Assembly: GCF_004359215.1 (NCBI RefSeq)
Contig: NC_090610.1
Span: 15,431,295-15,495,294, forward strand
DNA: 64,000 nt
Direction: 5' to 3'
From: Bremia lactucae
Lineage: Eukaryota; Oomycota; Peronosporomycetes; Peronosporales; Peronosporaceae
Under the pieces are notes generated by a model. It had not been told where the DNA came from. It did not search any database and saw nothing but the letters and a program-made list of their open reading frames with translations. The position numbers and the translations under genes were made by a program. Shown here one piece after another: positions 32,179 to 43,600 of this stretch (positions are counted from its first letter, which is position 1; every line of letters begins with the position of its first letter).

Positions 32179-33822
32179 TTACCAATTAAGAGTACGACCA
32201 AGAAGCGCGTAAAGTTTCTCGTTGTATGGCTTGTAAAACGCCGCGAGCTTAGTATGAACAATCTCATCCATGGCGCTGTACTTTCGTGTATTTTTGGCAG
32301 ACGTGTCCTTAATTCGGTGATACGGCAAATTCAAGAAATTAAACACCTTGTCTATGGTTTTCTACAAACAGCATAAAAAATAGTCAGCAACGTTGTGAGT
32401 GCGACGATCATTTTGCTGACGTACATGTAGGCTTTGAATAGTCTTCAATTCATCAAGCGTCAGTAGCAATACGTTGCTTTCACCGTATGCCTTAATCCAG
32501 CCCGCAATCTGTAGCGCATACAGCCCACGCGCTACAAACGAGTGTGCGCCATGATTAAATTTGAGGCGATGGTGCAAAACTTTTTCATCAAATGCCTCAT
32601 AGCTCATTTCCGGATGCACGCCAAGTTTCAAAAGCTCGTCAATCTCTTCGTCCACGATCTGCTCGAAGCTGCGATTCTTAAGGAAATAATGGCCTCGATT
32701 ACGCTTTTGATTCTTCGAGCCATCGGTGTCCGCAGTCATTGAGTAGTGTGAGTATGCACGCTCGATAGGGTTACGCATAATAACGATGAACTTGCGGCAG
32801 TGCGGCATAACTTGCTTCATGCGATTAATGACGGTATTCCCACCGAGCATGTAGCTTGGTGTAGCTTCACCAGACATTAACGTCGGGTATCGGTACAGAA
32901 CTTGCCTGTCTAAAAATGTGTTTTCATAGTATCGAAGATGTTCGTTGGCGCCTTTAGTAGTCGATGGATCGGATAGGTCATTATTCCAGCGCCAGTCAAA
33001 GTAGTGCGTCTCCTTTCGCTTAGCAGGCCACACGAGGTCGTGCTGTAGAATATAGTCATACAGAGATGTAGTGCCGGATTTTTGAGCGCCAATTACAACG
33101 AACGACGGTGGAATGCGCTTGCCATAGTCTGTAGCCAAGTCCATAGAGCGGCGAGTTTGCCACACGACCGTATCTTGCTTCAAGTCTAAGTGCTTGAGCG
33201 GAAAACCTTCATCAGCATAGTCGAAAATTAAATGCACTCGATGCTGAGTCCAGTTGTTTCTGACACAGTGACAACTCATGTTGTTAAGCTCATACAGATT
33301 GCCTTGTCGAAGCTCGTAGCGTTGCATGTTCTGGTCATTTAGTCCGACCATAAAGTCTATGTCGGGACTTGTGAAGACAGGGAGATGCATACGGTGCGTA
33401 AAGTGCACCCATGATCCAGTGTCGTGATGCACGGGGATGTCGGCTCCGGGTGGCATCGACGCAAGTATGCATCGCACGATGCGATTTAAAGGAATGCGGG
33501 TCTGTTTGATGATAGGAGCAAGCTCGTTTTGCCACGAATAAAACCATGGAAACGTGAAGACTTTCTGAAGGTAGTCGTCACAATATATAAAAACGACTTT
33601 GCCAATCCCCCACCAATCGTGGCCAGCACGCCGTACAGGAACATTGTCTGTCTGCTGAGTAGGATTCCAGAGCTCGCTTCCACTGTCCCTAATGCGTTTT
33701 TGTAACAATGAGATATCTATGTTCTTTTGACGCATTATAAGCATGGAATAGTCCTTGGCGACTTCTTCAGGAAGTTCTTGCGTCGGCATTTTCTTCTGCC
33801 TACGCATTGGATACAGTGTCAA
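32179..33822 (-). CDS. 2-oxoglutarate Asp/Asn hydroxylase-like and sulfotransferase fusion
   Basis: Two exons: 33822-32425 and 32361-32179, 63-nt intron (GTACGTCAG...TTTGTAG, 32362-32424); 526 aa. Residues about 50-230 resemble the AspH/LpxO aspartyl-asparaginyl beta-hydroxylase fold: IPVHHDTGSWVHFTHRMHLP gives the Fe-binding HxD, and QHRVHLIFDYAD the distal His and its following Arg. Residues about 245-526 are a PAPS-dependent sulfotransferase: 5' phosphosulfate loop GAQKSGTTSLYDYIL, 3' phosphate motif RNPIERAYSHY, and the C-terminal YALLGRTLNW in exon 2. Reading through the intron would lose that end. No signal peptide or membrane anchor seen, so cytosolic action is inferred. Substrates unknown. 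Confidence 0.88.
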
Positions 33823-34178
33823 GAATAAAACTCAATGCAAGTTTTTTATTGTACGCACTCAAGTGGGATACAGGTAACGGCAGTCATAGTAGACAAGGTC
33901 ATCTTACAAACTGGACCCACGGGCACAATGTATGAAGAGATCGGGCGACGACTTCATGGCAGGAAAATGCCACATCAATATTACACAGATTTGAGTCTAA
34001 GCGCAATATAAAGCGCACTTGAGAAAATTGGCAAACACATGTCGTTTGAAGGTTGTACGAGAGTAATGGGCGAGCCAGCCAACCAGTGGTCTCCCTTGTG
34101 TGGTTGGTTGCGAAAACGCCGTCGACAGTCTTTTTAAGGCATCTGTCTTCATCAAGTTTCAATTTAAAGACTAACAAT
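33823..34178. promoter_or_regulatory. Divergent intergenic region, fusion enzyme / eL18
   Basis: 356 bp between the two starts. It should hold the promoter of the highly expressed ribosomal protein gene. No defined motif identified. Confidence 0.4.
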
Positions 34179-35072
34179 ATGGTACGTGGCCTGTATGACG
34201 ATTAAGAGACTTGCAACAACATGCAAGTCATGTCGTAGCAACAGTGGTTGGGTGTCTGCTCGTCTCTGAGAAATAGCTGCCTCAAGCCCTGCAGCTTAAT
34301 CTGCTTCTTAGACAGGAACTAGAATATGTAAAGGGCAGGTCGCTCAAGTGAAAACTTATTTTATGTTTACGAGAGAGGAGGTAGCCAGCAACATTTGCAG
34401 CAGCGCGTATGAGGCAGACACCCACCGACCTGAATAAACCCTTAGATGTGCGTCTCTCGCTAACAAATGCTCTGAATGTTATGTAATCACGTACAGGGTA
34501 TTGATCTTGTCGCTGGGGGCAAGCTCGTCGGCAAGAAAAACCGTACAAGCCCCAAGTCGGAGAATGTCTATCTAAACCTATTAGTGCGCCTGTATCGTTT
34601 TCTGGCTCGCCGTACCGACGCCAAGTTCAACGATATAGTGCTCCGTCGTCTCTATCAAAGTAACACTAACCAAGCGCCAATGTCTCTGGGCAAGGTCGTT
34701 CGTTTTATGAAGAAGCACGAGGGCAAAACTGCTGTGGTCGTGGCTACCGTTACGGACGACATTCGCCTACTGAATGTTCCTAACCTTACCGTCGTTGCTC
34801 TGAACTTTACCGAGACGGCTCGTGCCCGCATCGTGAAGGCTGGCGGCGAGTGTCTCAGCTTTGACCAGCTGGCACTGCGTGCCCCTACGGGTACCAATAC
34901 AGTATTGCTTCGCGGTGCACGCAAGGCTCGTGGTGTATACGCTCACTTCGGCCACAAGTCGACCCTTGAGTCAGTTCACACGCATGATCACGTAAAGCCG
35001 TACGTCCGTAGCAAGGGCCGCAAGTTTGAGCGAGCCCGTGGCCGCAGGAAATCGCGCGGCTTTAAGGTGTAA
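34179..35072 (+). CDS. RPL18: 60S ribosomal protein L18 (eL18)
   Basis: Exon 1 is the start codon alone (34179-34181). Intron 34182-34496 (GTACGT...GTACAG, 315 nt), exon 2 34497-35072; 192 aa beginning [16 protein letters not shown]. Matches eL18 throughout: [32 protein letters not shown], and the basic C-terminus [11 protein letters not shown]. Usual family length is about 188. Structural protein of the large ribosomal subunit. The 315-nt first intron is much longer than others here, common for ribosomal protein genes where first introns help expression (inference). Confidence 0.96.
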
Positions 35073-35416
35073 TCGGCCTAGCTACGAACATATTGAACGA
35101 GGCTTTTCGGGTTTGGATATTACACTCGCCACTAGTGAACGGACAATGTTACATGGGAGTCCATGGGCTGCTGCCACGAGACTTTTTGCTGCCAGCGAGT
35201 GGAATAAACAAACTCAGGAATAAAATTGAGACGCGAACCATTATTTCCTTACTCGCATTATTAAGTATCTTTAATATTACTCAAATGGTGCAAAAAAAGT
35301 GGCTTCGGCGCGGAGGTTACTTTCTACGTGAAAGGATGTATTTAAGCTTCGCAACAATTTCAGCTGTATCCAAAGCTAGTCTTAGTATCAATTTGCATTC
35401 GGATGATAAGAATGCG
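35073..35416. other. Convergent 3' intergenic region, eL18 / SIN1
   Basis: 344 bp between two stop codons. Contains AATAAA at 35203-35208, a plausible polyadenylation signal for RPL18. No other feature seen. Confidence 0.4.
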
Positions 35417-37426
35417 TCACATACCGCACTCATACGGTGAATCAGCAGTGTAGTCTGTAATAATCTCCTCAATGCTGTCTTTAAAGTAGATTTGAAACTC
35501 GTACGGATCTTGATTGAATCGCACCCAGACCACGCCAGACATGGGCCTTTCGGCCTATATGCATCCATTCACAAGTCGTAGTGAGATCAACACAACCAGC
35601 AATTTCCTTCCCACGTACAATCTTAGTCGACTTGCTTGATGTGATGACACGCTCTCCAACTTTGCGATTATAGATTTTGTTCAGATCAATACCCAACATG
35701 CGCTGCTGCTTCTTGCCGTATTTGTTCTTCTTGATTACATGCCATTCCTTAAACATGGCAGCCGTGACGTCGTTAAACATAAACGTCTCTGGAGGAGGTC
35801 GAGAGCGACTGTCTAGATTTCTCGTCTCCTCCACCGCTGATGGAGCTGGAGCCGAGATCTGAGGAGCATCAGCAAAAATTTCTAAAAGACAGTTGTAAGT
35901 CACGGACATAAGAACGAATTATTGCTTGCACACTTACTTGTAGCGAGTGTAACTTCATGAAGATTTAATGGCCGCAACTTAGTATGCATATCAATCTCAT
36001 CACTGGCAAGGTCCAGTCGTTCGCGCTCAGCCTCGCTGATCTTGAGCACGTAAAGCTCTTGAAAGAGCTGAAGTCGGTGCTTTTTATTAAGCGTTGGAAG
36101 CAAATCTTGACCGACCGTCGTGCCGTCAATAGCCACCACAGTGTAGTCGTCGCTCTTGGGCCTGTATGCACAGGTTTGTAACAATTAAATCCATTCTTAC
36201 GTCGTTTTTCGAATAACCATAGCCCCCACATGAAAATCTTCAAAAAAGCCTTATCATTCAGCAACGGCGGTTTGGCAACAGCAGCGGTCGGTTTCGCCAC
36301 TGTTGCCGGCGTAGCAACATCTACAGAAAACAATGCACGAACAAATAAATAACATACTGACACATAGCATATAATAGTGCAGTACCAGCAGAGTCATCGC
36401 CTGACGGCGGGCAGGCATCTGGACGTTCGCATAAGCAGTACTCGTGACCACCCGCATCACCAAAGTTTTTAATCTTTCTCGACCGATCCAACGCTTGTGA
36501 TTCATTAGTTCGATTAGTACAAACGCAAATATAAAAAATCTGGGCAATAAACCTGGAAAATCTTCGTCTGGGATGCCGTCCGAATCATGCAGTCGAAGCT
36601 CGTAGCACTCAGGATGACCATAGTAAAGCGCCGGTTGACGTGCGTCGAGCTGGTGGACACGCAAAAGCTCTTGAATCGCTTCGTCTACCGTCGATACGTC
36701 GTAGAGCTACCAAAAGTGACAAGCGTCAATACCCGACTTTCCATTTCCTACTAGTGTCCTACATCCTACATCGATCTTCATCTCGTCTCTTGTGGGCAAA
36801 TAGATGGTTAAGTGCAGCACAGAGCCTCCGTCTGCCCCAATCATGGGCGGTCTTGGACCCATGCCGGATGCTGTTGGGCCCTTGAGCGCCTTATCCAGCA
36901 TGGAAGACTCGTGAAAAGAAATAGGCAGCACTTCCTCTTTCTCAAACACAAATCTATCGTCGATAGGTTTCTTGTCCGCTCCTTCTACTTGATCCTCTTG
37001 CTCTCCAGTTTTCACACTAGCAGCCGCGCTACCTTTCTTGTCGGCGCGTCCAGTTTGAGTAAATGTGCGACGTCTTGATGCGTTGCTGGAGACAACACTC
37101 TTCTCTCTCCCCTCTCGCGTCTTCATTGCTCCGTCTTCGGAAGCCTTACCACCAGCAACTGCTGTGATACTGGAGCTTATATTATTGCGCAGGATTTTGG
37201 GTGATTTCTTGCCACTTGAGGGAGATACAATCGATGACTGCTGCGGCTTAAAAGCTGTCATCTTGTCAATCCACGAATTGCGCAATTGCAGCTCCATTTT
37301 AGGCGACGAATTATATATGCGATCGACTTCTGAGTCCTGTCGGTCGTGAAACGTCGGACTATTGCATGCCGCCATCCGCATGAGTCCCACCATGTGATTG
37401 AGCTCACTAAGCTCCGTGAACTGCAT
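35417..37426 (-). CDS. SIN1: TORC2 subunit SIN1 (AVO1 family)
   Basis: Seven exons on the minus strand: 37426-36752, 36706-36553, 36493-36386, 36320-36230, 36161-35938, 35881-35619, 35554-35417; 550 aa. All introns are GT-AG and 45-68 nt. A disordered N-terminus precedes the CRIM domain, which spans exons 1-3: LHLTIYLPTRDEMKI, VDEAIQELLRVH, then FPALDRSRKIKNFG (a family hallmark restored only by splicing). The Ras-binding domain follows: FLKIFMPKSDDYTVVAIDG. The pleckstrin-homology domain comes last: KKNKYGKKQQRMLGID and VVWVRFNQDPYEFQIYFKD. SIN1 recruits AGC kinases to TOR complex 2 at membranes. Head-to-head with GMPPA, 132 bp apart. Confidence 0.9.
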
Positions 37427-37558
37427 GACGTTCCCAATATAAGAACAATATTTTCTATAAACTCAACATTAGCCCACTTAAAAAAAGCGATGCAAAAAAC
37501 TAGAAATGCGAGATTTTGTGCGATTTAAATGAGTTACAGTTATTAACAATTGCTAGCA
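37427..37558. promoter_or_regulatory. Bidirectional promoter SIN1 / GMPPA
   Basis: 132 bp between start codons, AT-rich with short A-runs. Contains no other feature I can identify. Confidence 0.45.
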
Positions 37559-38956
37559 ATGTCACCGGGGGCAACTTCTTCTGGTGGGGCAAACGCGACG
37601 CCCTTTCCAATAACCAAAGCGGTGATCCTCATTGGTGGGCCTAATCAGCAGGGTAACCACTTTCGTCCACTTTCACTTGACTTGCCTAAACCGCTCTTCC
37701 AGTTGGCGGGTCAAGAGATGATTTACTTTCACGTGGAGGCTTGCGCACGCGTGCCTAATCTCCAGGAAATTCTGATGATTGGATCGTATGATGAGGGACT
37801 CTTTTCTCGCTTCTTTGACTCGGTATGGCGTCGATTTAACGTCCAGATCCGCTACCTGCGCGAGACGAAGGCACTAGGCACAGCCGGTGGCATCCGCTTC
37901 TTTCGAAATGAGATCATGAAAGGAGATCCAGCTAGCCTCTTTGTATTGCATTGTGACATATGTTGCTCCTTTCCTCTGAATGAAATGATGCATTTTCACT
38001 TAAAGCACAGCGGATCTTGCACAGTGCTCGGCAAGCGCGTATTTCACGACGAAGCGAAGAAGTACGGCTGTCTCGTAGCCGATCCCGTGACAAAAGAGAT
38101 CCTTCACTGGGCCGAGAAACCTGAGACATTTGTCAGTAACATTATTAATTGTGGAGTTTACCTCTTCAACGTTTCGCTCATGGACAGGATTGTCAGTATT
38201 GGGGACAAGCTCAGTCGACAACGGCTGCGAAGCGGGTCGAACTCGGAGGCTAACGTGCAGTATGACTTAAAGAAACTGTTTCCAGACTTTAATAATCTCG
38301 ACAACCTTCGGTACGTCCCGCGCGAGCAGAATCGATATTGTTAATGATCTATCTAATAATACTTTGTGTACAACAGACTAGAGCAAGATGTATTGCTGCC
38401 ACTAGCAGATCAGCATAGCCTGTACTTGCACGAACTAGGAGACTTTTGGTGTCAAATCAAGACGCCCGGCATGGCAATTACATGCTCGGAGCTATACATG
38501 CAGCGATTTCGGTTTACAAACCCGAGTGCTTTAAGCTCAACCGGTGGGAAATTATCTCCAACGATTGAAGGCAATGTGGTGGTCGATTCGTCGGCAAATG
38601 TGCACCCAACAGCGAAGTTGGGCCCAAATGTGACGATTGCAGCTGGAGTGACCATTGGGCCAGGAGTACGAATTGCCCATTCAATCATTCTTGAAGGCGT
38701 GATCATTAAGGATCACGCGTGTGTGCTCTTTTCCGTCATCGGCTGGAATTCGATCATTGGACATTGGGCTCGCATTGAAGGACAGCCTCCAAATGCGTCG
38801 CAAATTCAGGTGCACTCGGCGGAAACCGCACTGGTTCGTGACGTCACAATTTTTGGTGTGTCTGTCGTGGCCAGCCCAGAAGTCATTATCCGCAACTGTA
38901 TTGTGCTGCCTCATAAGTCTCTAGCGAGAAGCTATCACGATGAAATCCTATTGTAA
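37559..38956 (+). CDS. GMPPA: Mannose-1-phosphate guanylyltransferase alpha-type (GMPPA)
   Basis: Two exons: 37559-38310 and 38377-38956, 66-nt intron (GTACGTCC...CAACAG); 443 aa. The ATG at 37559 is preferred over an upstream TTG in the same frame. The N-terminal nucleotidyltransferase domain has KAVILIGGP...FRPLSLDLPKPLF, LGTAGGIRFFR and LFVLHCDICCSFPL. Alpha-type features are the GGPNQQGNHFRP loop, altered from the catalytic GG-G-T-RL-P-L signature, and the C-terminal hexapeptide repeats (NVTIAAGVTIGPGVRI). In animals GMPPA is a regulatory partner of the catalytic GMPPB making GDP-mannose for glycosylation; the same role here is inference. Splicing restores LRLEQDVLLPLA. Confidence 0.92.
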
Positions 38957-39102
38957 GGAGACGCAAAGGCCACAAAATGTATTCTCTTGAATAAAACGTG
39001 AACTCGACAATAACATTAGGGAAATGATATTGCTACCCGACTTTTTTTATTGCTACCCGACTATTGTTTATTGCTACCCGACCATTAATACGTCCACCCA
39101 TT

Positions 39103-39498
39103 GGCTACTGTCTGGCATGCCCATTGGCTACTGTCTCGCGTCCCGTCTAATACATGGATGCACAGTGTTCTTCTACCAGACGTAATGGAATGATGCCAGA
39201 TTTAATTAGTAGTCACACACAGAACCGCCTTTTTTGAACCCAGCATTACTCATCAATACTCGTTAATTCTGTTCAGAATTGTGATGAAATGCTTTCAAAA
39301 TTGGCGGCAGAAAATACTTTGATAATTCAGTTAGCTGCTAATAGGCGTTCAAAAAATGCAGTTCTGTACGTGACTACTAATTAAATCTGGCATCGGGACG
39401 CGAGACAGTGATTCGACTATTCTTTTTGCTACCGCTACTATCTGGCATGCCAGTGGGCATGCCAGACAGTAGCGGTAGCAATAAAGAATAGTCGAATC
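39103..39498. repeat. MITE-like element with nested inverted repeats
   Basis: Perfect 25-bp inverted repeats at 39192-39216 and 39370-39394 enclose about 150 bp. Outside them, 39130-39144 is inverted at 39395-39409, and 39104-39122 at 39455-39473. The right end is itself a hairpin: 39410-39451 pairs with 39456-39498 around a 4-nt loop, with one mismatch and one bulge. ATTGCTACCCGAC is repeated three times just to the left (39032-39082). No transposase inside. Likely a non-autonomous DNA transposon. Confidence 0.7.
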
Positions 39499-39941
39499 AT
39501 ATGATCGAAATGTTCACAAATTAGTGCTGTGAGTCCAATATCGCAGCCGATAAGAGTTAGTGTACAAATTGACCAAGTGCTTCGGCAATTGTGGCTTGGA
39601 CGCAAGAGATTAACGGAATGCCTTAACCATTACCTATAGGCATTATATTCTTGCGAATTGAAAAAACGTTACTCACCAACGCGTCACTCCACAACGCTAG
39701 CAACATTTTGTTTCAAAAATCTTATTTAAGGCTCGAGTCATATTTCAAAGGCTTCGGGTCGAAATAATCGTTCCACATGGACAATTTTAAAAAGTTTAGA
39801 GCCCAAGTGTAGCAACTTCTTCGCACAAGCCCACGCAAGCAGTGAGAGGACGAGAGTATGATGATTTTCTCTGCTGTTACTGAATAATGTCTATCGTTCA
39901 CACGGGCTAAAAAAGGTATTGGGCAAAGAAAAAATCGCAAT

Positions 39942-40012
39942 TCTCTCAAGTGTACACAACACATTCAAATGAGCGTTCCCTTTTATTTAATGTGTTGTGT
40001 ACACTTAAGAGA
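39942..40012. repeat. 24-bp inverted repeat (hairpin)
   Basis: Arms 39942-39965 and 39989-40012 pair with one mismatch around a 23-nt loop, with core GTGTACACAACACATT. Lies in the convergent space between GMPPA and GCP3; not a plausible coding feature. Confidence 0.75.
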
Positions 40013-40287
40013 CAGACCTGATGCATAACAGGAACACTTAATATATTTGAATCTTGAGTCTCCGCTTTCTATTGAAATCAAGGGTACTAACATCGCTTGG
40101 ATAAAAGGATATTTTTTTCTCCTACTACTGAGCAAGCATTCAGATATCAAAGACTCGACACTCTAATTGTACCATAATTCCACTCTGCCGAATGATTCAT
40201 TATAAATTATACAGAGTAAGACGGACACAAAGCATGACCGACGAGATTTAATTCAACGTATGAGCTGCATCCTCCATGCGAAATCAT

Positions 40288-40377
40288 AATTATTGCTCGA
40301 CTGCGTCTTGAAGCTTGATATCAATACTCACTCATCACAATTATTGCTCGACTGCGTCTTGAAGCTTGATATCAATA
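40288..40377. repeat. 39-bp tandem duplication with 12-bp spacer
   Basis: 40288-40326 and 40339-40377 are identical direct copies containing CTCGACTGCGTCTTGAAGC. Lies 265 bp beyond the GCP3 stop codon. Confidence 0.85.
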
Positions 40378-40642
40378 ACGGGGTAAAATCTATAAAATCA
40401 TCTTTTTACTTTTTAAGATATCTTCTAGACAGCTATTCTAATGAGAATTGAGATTACACAAACCCATTCCAGCTGACGTTGTTCACCATTTTTTAATTTA
40501 TACCAACGGGAACAGCAGTCTTTTGAAGGTAGAACTCGTTGAAATCGAAGCGAGATATGAGAAATGACAAGCTTTGCGAGCCCCTATGCATCATCATGGA
40601 AGTCAATCACAAAAACTTATGCCCTTAAAATCAGTTAATTTA

Positions 40643-43600
40643 CTACCGAGTTGAATCTTGCTTGATGATGTCAAGAAGTTTAATAAATTGGTTACAAAAA
40701 TCGTCAGAAATTTCTTCAACCTGACTCATAATCTTCGAGTTTGCCGCGAATGTATCTTGGTCGACTTGTACGTTATTTTTGTCTTTCGCGAGTAACGCCG
40801 AGTTCTGAGGGCCCAGAAGCAAATATAGTCTTGGTAAAGATCAAGAGAAAGCGTTATCGTAATGTTTTTTGCCAGACGCACATTAAATTCTTGGCGCCGC
40901 ATGACAAGCAAACGCTTCCGAACCACGTGCTTTTCATGCATTGCTGAAGTATATAAATTTTCCTGAGCCTTACAGAAACGAATAATCGTTGAGAACATGA
41001 GCTTTAATTGTTTTAAAAGATCCCGAGATTCCTTCATCATAAAGCCCTATTAAAAAAGTATGCGCATAAACTCTTTAATTATCAGCGTCATTTCTGCCTA
41101 AGTATTATTTACTTACATTGTTTTTAATAAAATAAATGTAAGCCCTGTGGCTTTCAATGAGTCCGTCTAAATCTTTCGCAGCGTTTAAGTCCTTTACCAA
41201 TTTGTGCCATGCCGTCTCCAGAACCTAAAAGATAAAAGCACATACATCAATGCAGTAAGCAGTTGCGGGCCTAAGCTGGAAGCTTCTTACCTCAAACATC
41301 ATGTAGTTAAGTAAATTTGTAATAAAATGAATCATTTCCGATCGCATCAGTTGGCTCTTGTGTAGAACAGGTCGAATTCCAGGCACACAACCCTAAAATA
41401 CCGCAGTACAGTCGCGTTTGTGATCATGCAAGTAGGTATATTTGAATCCGTATGACGGGGCGTACCTGAACTTCATGACCAAGATTCATATCCTTCGACC
41501 ACGACGCAGACAGCGAATGCTCAATACGCTTCATCCGCCACAGAAAGGAAAATATCTGCTGGTACTGGAATATTGAAGTTGCAGGAATGACACTATTTAC
41601 AGGTGCTTGCAGATTGTAATGCAAGCAGAAGATGTCCCATCCAGTCTCCGCTGTCAGCATATTTACAAGCGAAGAATTGTCATGAACAGCTGAGACTGTT
41701 AATTAAGGAATTTTAACCACCTGGGGATCCCTGTAGCAGCTCTACATCAAGACGCCCTAAAATATCCGCTGACTATCGCGCAAAAATGAAGCCGTAAATG
41801 CCCAGTTACACTTTATAACCTCTCAGAGCACCGACAAACCTCAAACTTCGCATTGGACGCGTTAAGCGCGGTTTCAAGCACGTTTGTAAGCGTATGACGG
41901 TATACTTGCGACCCTCGCTTAGATAACTCGGGCCCCAATAAATCCATTAAATATTGAATGAAGTCACCCTGTAACAATATCATTTTTATGACACTGCCAA
42001 CAATTTATATTCAGCAGCTTTTCAGTCTGTACCTGTCCAAGCAATAAATATCGTTTTAATGCAAGGCAATGATCCAGTAGTTGAAATTTTTCCGTCAAGG
42101 AACGGATCAGATACTTATTAGTTGAGTTTGACACATTTTCAATCACTGCTTCAAGGCGCTTCAGCTCCGCAACATAGGCATTTTCATTATCGAACTCTAC
42201 TCCAATCACGGCAGCCTCTTTTGCAGCATCCATTACCCACTATTGTAGTGAAAAGCCGCCGAAAAGTAAATTCTGCGACTAATAAATAATTAAGCTCAAG
42301 TCCTTAAACTTACATCCGCATTTCCACAGCATTGGCGAATAAAGTTAATACTTTTTCCAATAACCAGAATCTTTTTCGCGAGCTCACTTTCTCCAAAAGG
42401 TACGTATTAGTGAGCTACAAAAAAAAGCAAGCGAATGATTGCGTCGTACATGGAGATGAATGTTGGCAACATCTTCAGATTCAAAGTGTACCTCTTATCC
42501 CAAAACTGATCGTCGCTCACACTTGGGTCGGCCACCACGAAAAACTCGCCCTTAATTATACGAAATTTTTAAAGGCAACGACAGATCAGTAACGCACATA
42601 CGCCCAAGGCCGATGCTTTGCTCACATGTCGATCGTCCAGCTCTCCTTCAAAGACCCATCGCTTAATCATACGAACAAGTGGCGCGGCAATCTGTTTAAG
42701 TACCCTTTGAACAAATTGCGACACGCCTGGATCTCCATGTAGCACATGCGAGTGAACGCCGGATGCAAGCGCACCACCACGCAGTCCTTCAACACTGCAC
42801 CAGTGCACAAAGTATAAGTATACTAATCAAGCGGCGTGAGCAAGCACCATCGAACAAAACCTGTCGATGAGGCGAGCAATTAAGCGCATCTTGTCCAGTG
42901 GATCCCGAAGCCATACACTCAATGTCCGCAACGTCAGATTGCTCGTTCTGCGTTCGTGCGGTTGTCTTGTCTCCACATCATCATCAATCTGTGCAGCCAG
43001 AACAGCGATCAGGCGATAATAATTCGCTAGTTCAGTATTAAGCACATGGCAGAAGCTCTGTCCGACCTACAAGCAGCGAAGTCAAGTATGACATAGAATA
43101 AACACTGCTTTCAACAGGCACGAACCAAGCCATACGCCAGCTCTCGGCGATGCTGTTTAATGTACTCTGAAATCTTGCGGAAGACCCAACCGAGCTCGCA
43201 TTGCATGTAAATCAGCTCTCGCATTGCTTCAATCGACGATAACGTTGATGTTTATAATCTAGCGCGAAAAATATTTGTACGTACGCTTTGGAACACCGGC
43301 ACTTTTAATTATCTGAAAGCGGTCAGCAGCATTATCAAAGTACAAGTAACGCGACTCGATGGCTTGTAAAGCGTAAAACACGTCACGCATCAAAACCTCT
43401 TCTGGTACATCAAAAGTCAAGCACTCCAATGCTACATTAGGGATCCCCTTCGACTCGGAATCTAGCATTCTTGCATGTGTGCGAGGGCTACTACTCTTTC
43501 CTCGGCTAGGCTTGTTTACTTGAGCAATGCCGACTGCAAACTTGAACGATTCTTCCAATAATTCCACGTCAGTGGCCGCCATTGTTATTGATGCAGCAGG

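Noticed and set aside
32362..32424. C-terminus of the fusion enzyme read straight through to the TAG at 32362
   Set aside because: The last 20 residues are intron sequence (GTACGT...TAG). Splicing gives the proper sulfotransferase ending.
35481..35618. In-frame read-through after STKI in SIN1
   Set aside because: It contains a strong GTACGT donor and no PH-domain residues; the spliced frame restores VVWVRFNQDPY.
37550..37558. TTG upstream start for GMPPA
   Set aside because: An ATG is present three codons later and the extra residues have no support.
39722..39964. 80-codon minus-strand ORF between GMPPA and GCP3
   Set aside because: Ends in the 24-bp inverted repeat, no motif, AT-rich intergenic background.
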